From: Bacteroidota bacterium
GTDB lineage: Bacteria; Bacteroidota; Bacteroidia; Bacteroidales; JAAYUG01
Length of the DNA stretch: 64,000 bases
Direction: 5' to 3'
Assembly: GCA_029571215.1 (NCBI GenBank)
Contig: JAKPTE010000008.1
Location: 62,001-126,000, forward strand
Below the pieces are notes generated by a model. That model made no database searches. It saw only the letters and a list, made by a program, of their open reading frames with translations, and was not told where the DNA came from. Positions within the stretch are counted from its first letter, which is position 1. Every line of letters starts with the position of its first letter. Shown piece by piece: positions 51,021 through 59,168 of this stretch. The position numbers and the translations under genes are program-made.

Positions 51021-53522
51021 TTACCGTGCTCTTAGCCTTTTCTTTCCTGAGAGTTCTGACCGGAGGAGACCTGCCAGCAGAATGCTCCCCAACACCAGAC
51101 CGGAAACCTGCAATCCATAGACCGGAAAAACGAAAATTGTAATCAAAATAAGAACAACTGCAGAACCCGTGAGATCAGCTGCATAAAGGGTTCCCGCTGC
51201 ATGGGCGGGTGTTTTTTCTGCTATTACGGCAAAAAGAAACCCGGGTATGGTGGCCGTTGCAAACAGGAATACCGACAAAATTATGTATCCCGGAATTTCA
51301 GCAATGTCGCTGTGCTGAAGAATCCCCAGAACAAATGGTATAATGGCACAGAGAAGAAGGAAAAATACGGTGACTGTAACAGTTGCCGTCCTGGTTTTTA
51401 AGAACGGAAAACGGTTTCCTGCCCAGGCTCCTGCAGCCATTCCTGCCATGTATACCCCGATCAACAGCCCGGTGGTCTGATAGGCAGAACCATATAATAT
51501 CTGGGCTCCGAGAATAAATAGAAACTCAAGTGCTGATCCGGCTCCTCCCGCTGCCAACATAAGTGAATTTCCTGCTTTATACAAAGCAAAAGCTATGATT
51601 CCGGCCACAAGAAAGAATAGTACAATGCTGTAATAGGGAAACCGATACTGGCTTAACCAGAAACGGATGTGCAGGAAAGTTCCAGCAGGCCGGAAAGCAA
51701 AATTTCCCGGAGCATCACTGACCAGGGTCTTCTCAACTTCGTGGATCCGCGATAAAAGTAATGTTGAATCTATATAGTATTGATTCACATAATTATTATT
51801 AATATTCAGTAATTCAATTCGTTCCGGAATATTGTAATTCAGAACGGAATCCCGGGCCATCAGGTAAAGTTTTTCGCCAGGAATGAGCAGTACGTGAGTA
51901 AAATATCTTTTCAGCGTATTTACCACGGAAGAATTGATCTCCCTGCTTTCAGGATTCAGATAATTGAACGAGGTAGGCATTGACCAGCAGGAAACTCCCC
52001 CAGGTACCAAATGGTTTTTCACCGTTCCTGTGAATTCGGCCGAAAACAGACGGTTCTCCTGCAAGGTGCCCATTCCGGGTGACTGGATAAGGATAGCATT
52101 ATATTTTGTACGGGTATTCCGCAGCATGTGAACCGGATCCACCGCATGAAAGCTGATACTAAAGGGCTGTTCTGATGGAAGGCTTTCACGTAAAACATTG
52201 ACCCAGAATGGATTGATATCCGTGTAGTCAATATGTCTGATCCGGTATTTTGCCAGCTCGGGTAGCATACCCTGCAGGTCGCCGGAAATCATCAGAACTG
52301 TGTCCCATCGGTTGACTTGCACCAGGGGATAATGAACAGCTTCTTCACAGTCAACGATGTTGTTTCCCGAGGCAAGCAGGCTTCCGTTGCTGAAGGTGTT
52401 TTTCTGTCCGGCCTGCTCTGTCAGAATAAACCGTCCGTAAGGGGTTTCTCGAAATAAAATAATTTTTTGTCCCGGATACTGCCATCGCGCCAACCTGGTT
52501 TCTGTCTTCATCCCAAATAATAACGCCAGCAGGGAAAAAAGCAGATACATAAACCACACAGCCCGGTACATCCTAATTTTTTCCGGTGGTGCGGTTTTCC
52601 TGCACAGCCATAGTACGAGGATTCCCGGTAAGAATAGAACTGACAAGGTATTCAGTACGTGACTTAATAGAAAAGCATACATTAGTCCGGCCGTCAAAGC
52701 TCCCATGGTTTCCCAGGCATAAACCTGCGATGCTTTGACGCGATTATTCTTAGATAAGTTATTGATTATCTGAGTAAAAGTTATTCCAGATAAAAAACAA
52801 AAGGGAAATAACAGGCCTGACATGAACAGAAGGGAACCAATAAGTCCGGGCATTGTGCCGGGAGGAAACATCAAAACTCTGAAATAATAACTCGCCGGAT
52901 AGAATATTGGCGGAAGAACGGAAAGCAGGGCAAAAGCAGCTGAAAGGGGAGCAGTTTGTGTCAGTCCGGAAAATTTCCTTCCTGCTGCTGCACCCAATCC
53001 TGTGATCAACATCCACACAAACAATACACAACCGATAATGAGCTCATTCCCGCTGAAAAGATTGAGAAACTGGCGGAGAAAAACCAGCTGAACCTGCAGT
53101 GTGAGGTACCCGAGCAGAAAGGAAAAAGCCTTGACCTCAGGATCCGAAAGTTCCTGACGAACAGTTTGTTTGTCCTTCTCCGGCATGGGAATCTTCCCGT
53201 TACTGTTTTTGGCGAAGATTTTCAGGTAATACTTTAGATGCCAGCTCAGGTGAAAAGCGGCTACCACTGCCATACCAATGCCGAAATGCACATGCCAGCG
53301 AAGGGCTGTTTTTATCCATGTCCATTCCAGACGGTAATTCAGATTGAGGACCAGCAAAATTCCGAGTATCCCAGTTACAAGAAACGTGAAAAGCAGGATG
53401 GTATTCCAAATTTTCCGGTGGACCGGCAGGGAGAGTACTTTCATCCTGACCAGCATCAGTGTCAGAAAATAACCGGTCAGGCACATCGCCGCGATAGGCA
53501 GAAGACTGTATGGATTCTTCAT
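51021..53522 (-). CDS. Membrane protein with degenerate spermidine-synthase-like domain
   Basis: An 833-residue polytopic membrane protein. Residues about 1-100 contain four helix-like segments with closely spaced His residues (His77, His79, His91, His95 in RWHVHFGIGMAVVAAFHLSW), a pattern that could bind haem. Residues about 130-350 and 640-830 are further membrane helices; between them lies a Rossmann-like domain resembling spermidine synthase. In that domain the glycine motif is SGDLQGMLPEL instead of GGGDG, the acidic residue is Asp in TDINPFWVNVLRES, and the catalytic DxxDP-type segment is QSPGMGTLQEN, so it probably lacks aminopropyltransferase activity. It follows the Memo-AMMECR1 gene on the same strand after 19 bases and is likely co-transcribed. 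Confidence 0.78.
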   Translation of the reverse strand: MKNPYSLLPIAAMCLTGYFLTLMLVRMKVLSLPVHRKIWNTILLFTFLVTGILGILLVLNLNYRLEWTWIKTALRWHVHFGIGMAVVAAFHLSWHLKYYLKIFAKNSNGKIPMPEKDKQTVRQELSDPEVKAFSFLLGYLTLQVQLVFLRQFLNLFSGNELIIGCVLFVWMLITGLGAAAGRKFSGLTQTAPLSAAFALLSVLPPIFYPASYYFRVLMFPPGTMPGLIGSLLFMSGLLFPFCFLSGITFTQIINNLSKNNRVKASQVYAWETMGALTAGLMYAFLLSHVLNTLSVLFLPGILVLWLCRKTAPPEKIRMYRAVWFMYLLFSLLALLFGMKTETRLARWQYPGQKIILFRETPYGRFILTEQAGQKNTFSNGSLLASGNNIVDCEEAVHYPLVQVNRWDTVLMISGDLQGMLPELAKYRIRHIDYTDINPFWVNVLRESLPSEQPFSISFHAVDPVHMLRNTRTKYNAILIQSPGMGTLQENRLFSAEFTGTVKNHLVPGGVSCWSMPTSFNYLNPESREINSSVVNTLKRYFTHVLLIPGEKLYLMARDSVLNYNIPERIELLNINNNYVNQYYIDSTLLLSRIHEVEKTLVSDAPGNFAFRPAGTFLHIRFWLSQYRFPYYSIVLFFLVAGIIAFALYKAGNSLMLAAGGAGSALEFLFILGAQILYGSAYQTTGLLIGVYMAGMAAGAWAGNRFPFLKTRTATVTVTVFFLLLCAIIPFVLGILQHSDIAEIPGYIILSVFLFATATIPGFLFAVIAEKTPAHAAGTLYAADLTGSAVVLILITIFVFPVYGLQVSGLVLGSILLAGLLRSELSGKKRLRAR

Positions 53523-53541
53523 CGGCCTCTCAGCGGTTTTT

Positions 53542-55125
53542 TCAATGAAAATCTTTTTCTTCTATAATAAGTGCCTGATAGGTGTAGAGTTCGGCATCCT
53601 TCCAGCCGTTCCAACCGATCCCTGCCTTATCGCGCGCACAATGCCCTAAAAATTCCTCCAGAGTCCAGTTGGTCTCCCTGGCAACCTGGGGGAGAAAAGT
53701 ACCGGATGCGGACCCTTTACGAATGTAAATACCATCAATCCCCAGCCGTATTTCTTCCGGAGAATGGATTCGTTGGAGGGGTGTCAGGACGGATATCTCT
53801 ATGTCTATCTCTTTTAGTTCATTTCTGTCAACCGGATCAAACCTGTAGTCATGCACGGCTGCTGCAATGGTCATTTCCTGAACTATCTTCCAGAGCGGTT
53901 CGGTAGGATCAAATCGTCCGATACATCCTCTCAATTCCCCTTTTTTTCGCAAGGTAACAAAAGCACCGCAGGGGGTTTCCAGGGCAGGGGTGAGGAGGTT
54001 CTGCTCAACCGGAGGTGTTTTACCGTTGCGTATATAATTCTCCAGGGTATTTCGTGCAATGGAAATAAGGGCTTTTTTTTCCTGCACAGAAAGGGAAAAT
54101 TCATCCCTTTTGCTTTCCCTGGTGGTCTGTTTTTCTTTGGAGGTCCCGGCTTTTGTGGTTACGGCGATGGCATAATAACCTACCACTCTATCCCTCTCAC
54201 CGTAAGGAGAGTCGCCGGAATTTCTGTACTGTATTTTGTGGTATTCAATGCCGGGTATGTCTTCGGTCATGTATAACAGGGTGAGAACCGAAGTCCATCC
54301 GCAGATGCAGGTTACCAGACCGGGTATTCCCTTTGCTTCCGTTTTTCGGATGGTATTCAGAAAATTCTCCGGCGAATTGGTACAAATGGCATCGGCGGTG
54401 AGGGCATCTGCTCTTACAGCATCTTCATATCCGGGATAATGAGAGAAATCGGTAGAAATAACAAACAAATTTTCCGGAACCATGTATGGTTTTAAAACCT
54501 GGGCAATTTTCTTGCATACCGATGCGCGCTGGGTTCCGATTACGATGGGAACAATGGTGAGCTTATTCCCGTATATTTCTTGCAGGAAAGGCAGCTGAAC
54601 TTCCAGGCTGTGTTCATCTATCTGAGCATCTGTTCTGTCGGTAAAAACTCCTGACGGGTCATTTATCAGTTTTCTGGCCAGTTCCAGGTCAACCGGAATT
54701 GTTCCCAGGGGCATTTCATAGTTCCCTCGGGTATAAACCGAAGCTCCGTCAAAACTGAACCTATGACTTGAACCGATGACAAAAACATTCCGGTATACTT
54801 TTCCGGGATCAAGCTGATGGAACGCTGATGCAGCAACACCTCCCGAAAATACGTAACCGGCGTGAGGAGAGATCACTGCCTGAATATTCCCTGATACTTT
54901 TCGTGGTTCCGCTGATGCAAAAAGGTCCGACAGGGTTGATGCAAGTTCCTTTGCAGAACCCGGATAAAAACTACCGGCAACGGCCGGCCTGCGGTTGACC
55001 AGGCTATCATTAGCCCGTTCATTTCCCGGTATGCTCATAGGCTGCTTGGGATTGGATGTGGAACAATAAAATACAAGGGGAACAAGCGAAAATACCAGCA
55101 ATCTCGAAACGTACCTGAGATTCAT
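53542..55125 (-). CDS. Memo-AMMECR1 fusion (AmmeMemoRadiSam proteins B and A), with N-terminal signal
   Basis: A 527-residue fusion. Residues about 45-325 are a Memo domain (RRPAVAGSFYPGSAKELAST). Its metal-binding residues are all present: His88 in SPHAGYVFSG, His121 in GSSHRFS, His229 in STDFSHYPG and Cys275 in CICGWTS. Residues about 345-527 are an AMMECR1 domain with GELRGCIGRFDPTEPLW and WNGWKDAELYTYQAL. Starting at ATG 55125 the chain begins with a hydrophobic segment (LLVFSLVPLVFYCSTS), so the protein appears exported or anchored; the lipobox is poor (Tyr at -1). The in-frame start at 55236 is unlikely. The radical-SAM partner of the AmmeMemoRadiSam set is not in this window. The gene leads a two-gene unit with the SpeE-like membrane gene. 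Confidence 0.85.
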   Translation of the reverse strand: MNLRYVSRLLVFSLVPLVFYCSTSNPKQPMSIPGNERANDSLVNRRPAVAGSFYPGSAKELASTLSDLFASAEPRKVSGNIQAVISPHAGYVFSGGVAASAFHQLDPGKVYRNVFVIGSSHRFSFDGASVYTRGNYEMPLGTIPVDLELARKLINDPSGVFTDRTDAQIDEHSLEVQLPFLQEIYGNKLTIVPIVIGTQRASVCKKIAQVLKPYMVPENLFVISTDFSHYPGYEDAVRADALTADAICTNSPENFLNTIRKTEAKGIPGLVTCICGWTSVLTLLYMTEDIPGIEYHKIQYRNSGDSPYGERDRVVGYYAIAVTTKAGTSKEKQTTRESKRDEFSLSVQEKKALISIARNTLENYIRNGKTPPVEQNLLTPALETPCGAFVTLRKKGELRGCIGRFDPTEPLWKIVQEMTIAAAVHDYRFDPVDRNELKEIDIEISVLTPLQRIHSPEEIRLGIDGIYIRKGSASGTFLPQVARETNWTLEEFLGHCARDKAGIGWNGWKDAELYTYQALIIEEKDFH

Positions 55126-55249
55126 GGCGGTTATTTTTCTCAAAGTTACAAAAAAAGACCGCGAATTGTTCCTGAAAAATACAGGGCGAAACCACACCGG
55201 CTCCGCCCTGCACTTTCTATAATACCCCAATCTCAACCCGTCGGATTAT

Positions 55250-55591
55250 CTATTCTTTTTTCCCTCCCAGCATAAGGAATTCATTTACCTGAACTTCGGT
55301 AACATACTTTTTATTTCCTCCTTTATCCTCATAATTCCTGTGGATCAGCTTTCCCTCAATGGCAATTTCCGAGCCTTTTTTCAGGTATTTTTCGGCTGTC
55401 CTGGCCGTGGTTCCCCAGGCTACCAGATTGTGCCACTGCGTTTCCTTTACTTTCTTACCATCTGCGTCTGTATAATTTTCATTGGTTGCCAGCGAAAACC
55501 TGGCCAGGGTTTTACCCCCGTTGAGCTGCTTGATTTCCGGATCTGATCCTAACCGTCCGATCAGATATACCCGGTTCCGTAAACTGTTCAT
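55250..55591 (-). CDS. ssb: Single-stranded DNA-binding protein (short)
   Basis: A 113-residue OB-fold SSB. Starting at ATG 55591, NRVYLIGRLGSDPEIKQLNG is the classic start, followed by FSLATNENYTD, TQWHNLVAWGTTARTAEKYL and GSEIAIEGKLIHRNYEDKGG. The acidic C-terminal tail with a terminal Phe, which recruits repair proteins in longer SSBs, is absent: it ends FLMLGGKKE. It may be a secondary SSB; a full-length copy may be elsewhere. The in-frame start at 55642 adds 17 residues and is less likely. Confidence 0.92.
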   Translation of the reverse strand: MNSLRNRVYLIGRLGSDPEIKQLNGGKTLARFSLATNENYTDADGKKVKETQWHNLVAWGTTARTAEKYLKKGSEIAIEGKLIHRNYEDKGGNKKYVTEVQVNEFLMLGGKKE

Positions 55592-55747
55592 TGTTTTGTT
55601 GGTTTTAGGGATTAGACAATCACCGGTAATATTTCCATACATCCCGGCACATTTTAATCCCTGAATACGAAATTTTCTCGCAATTTTTTTTCGTTTTAAA
55701 CGATTATAAACGAATAAATATTACATTAGCAATAAATTATAAAAAGT

Positions 55748-56125
55748 ATGAAGATGGATCGTTTCTGCCTTGACTGTGGGAGCAAAGTCACAGGAAGAGC
55801 TGACAGAAAGTTCTGTTCCGATGCCTGTCGCATTAATTACCATAATTCGCTCCGAAAAAAGGACGAATTTCTTGTTAACCTGATCAATAAACAGTTAAAA
55901 CGCAACCGCACCATTCTCGAAAAACACTACCGGGCAAACCGGTTTTATATGCCTATACATCAACTCCATCTGGAAGGTTTCAGGGAAAAATATCACACCC
56001 ACACGACAACCAATGGTATGGATACGGTTCATTTTTTTTACGAATACGGCATCACCTTTGAGAATGCGAGCATGGTGCATATCTGGAAGGAGGAATTTCA
56101 GAAAGAAAATAAGCAACAAGCGTAA
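55748..56125 (+). CDS. Small zinc-ribbon protein, DUF2116-like
   Basis: A 125-residue protein whose N-terminus has four Cys in the order CLDC...KFCSDAC (CxxC and CxxxC), a zinc ribbon, followed by RINYHNSLRKKDE, the common sequence around a zinc finger of this kind. The rest (residues 45-125) is helical and basic, with HLEGFREKYHTHTTTNG. No known catalytic motif is seen. It is short, cytoplasmic, and next to ssb and rlmN; a role with nucleic acids is possible but only inferred. ATG 55748 is 22 bases from an AT-rich promoter-like stretch. Confidence 0.75.
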   Translation: MKMDRFCLDCGSKVTGRADRKFCSDACRINYHNSLRKKDEFLVNLINKQLKRNRTILEKHYRANRFYMPIHQLHLEGFREKYHTHTTTNGMDTVHFFYEYGITFENASMVHIWKEEFQKENKQQA

Positions 56126-56169
56126 GCAGTCATTTGTTGTCAATGTTAATGAAACTGCCGGCCGATCGA

Positions 56170-57201
56170 TCAGGCAGGTTTGCGCTTTATCAGTTCGCGG
56201 GTACTGAGTAGTCCGCATGCTGCTGCAATATCCTGCCCGCGCGAGGCACGCACGGTGGTATAAATCCCTTTGCCGGTGAGCGCATCCCGGAAACGGAGAA
56301 TGGCTTCTTCATCCGGACTTTCTAGAGAAACACCCGGAATGCTGTGAAAACGAATCAGGTTAATCCGGCAACGTAAACCGTTTAACAAACGGGCCAGTTC
56401 CTTTACATGCGCCGGCGTATCATTCAGTCCGCGGAACAGAATATATTCAAACGATATTCTCCGTTGCCGGTTCAGCTTGTATTTTTTTAATTCATTAATT
56501 ACTTCCCTGATCGGGTATGCCTTCTGAATGGGCATGAGTTTTATCCTTTCCTCGTCAAACGGAGTATGGAGGCTTATGGCCAGATGGGCTTCCGTTCGCT
56601 CGAGAAATTCGTGGAGCTTCGGAAGAATACCTATGGTAGAGACCGTAATCCTGCGAGGACTCATTCCGAATCCCCAGGGAGAAGTAAAAGCAACAAGACT
56701 CCGCAATACTTCTTCCAGATTGTCGAGCGGTTCACCCATTCCCATGTATACAATGTTGGTCACCTTTTGGCGTTCGGGCAGGCTGTACCATTGGTTTAAG
56801 ATTTCCGCAGTCGAAAGGTTTCCCTGAAATCCCTGCTTCCCGGTCATGCAGAATAGACAGCCCATCCGGCAACCTGCCTGGGAGGAAAGACATAAAGTAC
56901 TGCGTTCATTTTCAGGAATATAGGCTGTTTCAACATAATGATCTTCTGCAGCAGTATATAGGTATTTCTTTGTACCATCAACAGAAACCTGAACGTTCAG
57001 AGGAGGCTGTGCACCAATTTCATACAAAGCAAGAAGTTCCTTTCTTGTTTTTGCCGGCAAATTGGTCATATCCTCAATGGAAGTGACTTTCTTGCGATAA
57101 ATCCAGTCAGTCATCTGCTGGGCAGCGAAATGCGGCAAACCAAACCGGCCAGCTATTTCGGCCAGTTCATCCGGTGTTTTTCCAAGTAGTTTTTCGGGCA
57201 T
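56170..57201 (-). CDS. rlmN: Dual-specificity 23S rRNA/tRNA (adenine-C2) methyltransferase, radical SAM
   Basis: A 343-residue radical-SAM enzyme that methylates A2503 of 23S rRNA and A37 of some tRNAs. The cluster motif CxxxCxxC is CRMGCLFCMTGKQGFQGNLS; NIVYMGMGEPLDNLEEVLRS binds SAM, RRITVSTIGILPKLHEFLER and ISFEYILFRGLNDTPAHVKE follow. The C-terminal RASRGQDIAAACG carries the methyl-accepting/resolving Cys. It is monocistronic; the convergent zinc-ribbon gene ends 44 bases away. Confidence 0.96.
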   Translation of the reverse strand: MPEKLLGKTPDELAEIAGRFGLPHFAAQQMTDWIYRKKVTSIEDMTNLPAKTRKELLALYEIGAQPPLNVQVSVDGTKKYLYTAAEDHYVETAYIPENERSTLCLSSQAGCRMGCLFCMTGKQGFQGNLSTAEILNQWYSLPERQKVTNIVYMGMGEPLDNLEEVLRSLVAFTSPWGFGMSPRRITVSTIGILPKLHEFLERTEAHLAISLHTPFDEERIKLMPIQKAYPIREVINELKKYKLNRQRRISFEYILFRGLNDTPAHVKELARLLNGLRCRINLIRFHSIPGVSLESPDEEAILRFRDALTGKGIYTTVRASRGQDIAAACGLLSTRELIKRKPA

Positions 57202-57377
57202 TGGCAGTATAGTTGGATATTCATCTGGCGGTGCAAAGATATTTCGATTCTGTCATTATTTCTATGAAAGTGAACCAAATTACTAATACGGAAAATCATC
57301 GAAGAACGAAGAAACCGTTTAAAATCCGTTCACGGAAATCAGAAAAAAATTGTAACTTAACGCAAAATTTCTGAGGT

Positions 57378-58268
57378 ATGGCCGAGACAGTTCAGGCGCG
57401 GATCCGTTTTCTCGTACCGGTTGACTATTCGGTAGTTTCAAAGCAGGCATCGCTCTATGCTTTGAACCTGGCTGCCCAGCTAAATGCTGAAGTGCATTTT
57501 CTGCATGTTTATTATTCTCCTGCTATTGATGCTCTTGAAATTACCGGATCCAGTTTTACCCAACCGCAAGTGCAGACGGAAGTAATTGAAGAAATGAGCA
57601 AAACGGAAGAAAAGATGATGGAGAATTTTGTTGCTGAGGTTCTCCAGGAAGCCGGTAATGAGAATATTCCGGTCAAAAAGCTTGTTCTGCCGGGGATCCC
57701 GGAAGATGAGATCACCGATTATGCTCAGGAAAATGAATATGACCTTGTTGTGATGGGTACCCGGGGCAAGAATGCCCAAAAAGTCGCAATCTTCGGCAGT
57801 GTCACCATTTCGGTCATGGATCGTATCCGGATTCCCCTTCTTGTTATTCCGGAAAACTTTCTTCCCATGCACAGGGAAATACCCAACAACTTACTATTTG
57901 TTACGACCTTTGAAAAACGCGACCCTCATACCCTGGAACGCCTGATGCGTTTCCTGACGCCTGTTTCCAACCTAAGAATTTTTCTGGGACATATTCAAGC
58001 AGAAGAATCGGATGAATGGGACAATATCAGGCTAAACGGCCTTGCTGATCTGATTCGTACAAAATACAACCGCCCCGATGTGGAGGTTTGCCGTTTTCAG
58101 GAAAAGGACCTGTTGAAAGAACTTGATGAGTACATTTCCCGGAACAAAATCAATGCGATAGCCATGACATCACAGCGCCGAAGCCTCATAGCCAAGCTGT
58201 TTACGTCTGATTTTACGAGGAAAATCTTGTACCATTCAACGGTGCCTCTGCTGATTTTCCATTCCTGA
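57378..58268 (+). CDS. Universal stress protein, two tandem UspA-like domains
   Basis: A 296-residue USP. Residues about 8-155 are a full UspA domain with the ATP-binding motif GTRGKNAQKVAIFGS (G-x-x-G-9x-G-S) and IPLLVIPE. Residues about 165-296 are a second, degenerate domain (NLLFVTTFEKRDPHTLERLM, TSQRRSLIAKLFTSDFTRKI, VPLLIFH) in which the ATP motif is not conserved. Cytoplasmic; role in stress or energy shortage by family. It is monocistronic, convergent with the DedA-like gene. Confidence 0.9.
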   Translation: MAETVQARIRFLVPVDYSVVSKQASLYALNLAAQLNAEVHFLHVYYSPAIDALEITGSSFTQPQVQTEVIEEMSKTEEKMMENFVAEVLQEAGNENIPVKKLVLPGIPEDEITDYAQENEYDLVVMGTRGKNAQKVAIFGSVTISVMDRIRIPLLVIPENFLPMHREIPNNLLFVTTFEKRDPHTLERLMRFLTPVSNLRIFLGHIQAEESDEWDNIRLNGLADLIRTKYNRPDVEVCRFQEKDLLKELDEYISRNKINAIAMTSQRRSLIAKLFTSDFTRKILYHSTVPLLIFHS

Positions 58269-58292
58269 TGCAGTGGGCCAACTGTTGCACAA

Positions 58293-58871
58293 TTACATTA
58301 CATTGGCCTGCCAGATAACCGGTGCATAGGCTGCAAAACGTAAAATACGAAACAAACTGTAAAGAAAAAACTTTGCGGGAGGGTAATTGACCGACCCTAC
58401 CAGCATGCAGGTGCCTGAATAGGGGAGAGGTGTCAACGACGCCACTATAATCAGCAAGGGACCATACCGGTGAAGCTTCTCATCCAGGCCTTTCCAGAGA
58501 CGCCGGAAAAGAAAATCATACAGTTTGGTTCCGTACAGGTACTTTCCAAGGAAATAGGCCATCATTCCGGCAAAAAAGGAAATCACTGTCAGAAAAAAAA
58601 CGGTCAGAATAAATTCCTGTGCGTTACCGTTCCGTAAACCCCAGATCATGAAAATTTCAGGTGGGATCAGGCCAAAAATTTGTTCGGAGGCATAAAACAA
58701 AAGATACATCAGAGCAGGGCTGTTGACCAGTGGCTCTATCCATGCAAGATAATGTTTGTCCACCAGCTTTTTTATCAGGACGAAAGCAACAACAATGACT
58801 CCCAGCCATGCCAGACCACGCAGCAGATTGATCACTAGAAAACGGGTTTTATCACGCCGGAATAGACTCAT
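58293..58871 (-). CDS. DedA/VTT-family membrane protein
   Basis: A 192-residue inner-membrane protein. A first membrane helix (LRGLAWLGVIVVAFVLIK) is followed by the VTT/DedA core: LMYLLFYASEQIFGLIPPEIF, FFAGMMAYFLGKYLYG and IIVASLTPLPYSGTCMLVGSV, the last being the conserved re-entrant segment (usually FxPxxR/G-type). Relatives flip or transport undecaprenyl-phosphate and other lipids, or keep membrane potential; the exact role here is unknown. Its start is 84 bases from the tRNA pair. Confidence 0.83.
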   Translation of the reverse strand: MSLFRRDKTRFLVINLLRGLAWLGVIVVAFVLIKKLVDKHYLAWIEPLVNSPALMYLLFYASEQIFGLIPPEIFMIWGLRNGNAQEFILTVFFLTVISFFAGMMAYFLGKYLYGTKLYDFLFRRLWKGLDEKLHRYGPLLIIVASLTPLPYSGTCMLVGSVNYPPAKFFLYSLFRILRFAAYAPVIWQANVM

Positions 58872-58931
58872 AAAGGCAGGTTCAGAAAAGAGAAATTCAT
58901 CCTCCCGTCAAATATAAAAAAAGAATTTTTA

Positions 58932-58939
58932 TATCTTTG
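58932..58939 (+). promoter_or_regulatory. Bacteroidota-type -7 promoter box (TATCTTTG) for the tRNA pair
   Basis: An exact TAnnTTTG box 15 bases before tRNA-Thr, so transcription of both tRNAs would start about at the first tRNA base minus a few. The upstream AT-rich stretch lacks a clear -33 TTTG. Confidence 0.6.
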
Positions 58940-58954
58940 TGCGCCGGAATTTGT

Positions 58955-59028
58955 GCCTCTTTAGCTCAGCTGGTTAGAGCGGCGGTTTCGTAAACCGCAG
59001 GTCGGGGGTTCAAATCCCCTGAGAGGCT
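58955..59028 (+). tRNA. tRNA-Thr (anticodon CGT)
   Basis: A 74-base cloverleaf. Acceptor stem GCCTCTT/GAGAGGC, D-stem GCTC/GAGC, anticodon stem GCGGT/ACCGC with loop TTCGTAA (anticodon CGT, reading ACG), T-arm GGGGG/CCCCT with loop TTCAAAT, discriminator T. CCA is not encoded. It starts a two-tRNA cluster. Confidence 0.95.
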
Positions 59029-59034
59029 CTGAAC

Positions 59035-59107
59035 GCGGGAGTAGCTCAGTTGGTAGAGCATCAGCTTCCCAAGCTGAGGGTCGCGGGTCCGAGTCCCGTT
59101 TCCCGCT
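59035..59107 (+). tRNA. tRNA-Gly (anticodon CCC)
   Basis: A 73-base cloverleaf. Acceptor GCGGGAG/TTCCCGC, D-stem GCTC/GAGC, anticodon stem TCAGC/GCTGA with loop TTCCCAA (anticodon CCC, reading GGG), T-stem GCGGG/CCCGT. The T-loop reads TCCGAGT, so position 55, normally T (pseudouridine), is C at 59089. Follows tRNA-Thr after 6 bases. Confidence 0.93.
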
Positions 59108-59116
59108 CATTAAAAC

Positions 59117-59150
59117 AAAGGACGTACGGTGAAAACTGTACGCCCTTTTT
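59117..59150 (+). terminator. Rho-independent terminator of the tRNA pair
   Basis: A stem AAAGGACGTACGGT against ACTGTACGCCCTTT (one mismatch, one wobble) with tetraloop GAAA and a following T-run. It lies 9 bases after tRNA-Gly; the convergent decarboxylase gene ends 19 bases further on. Confidence 0.8.
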
Positions 59151-59168
59151 CTTTTGTCAACAGGCAGG

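Noticed and set aside
56170-57201. rlmN as the radical-SAM partner of the Memo-AMMECR1 protein
   Set aside because: The sequence is a standard RlmN with its own rRNA/tRNA methylation motifs and C-terminal Cys; it is not the AmrS type.
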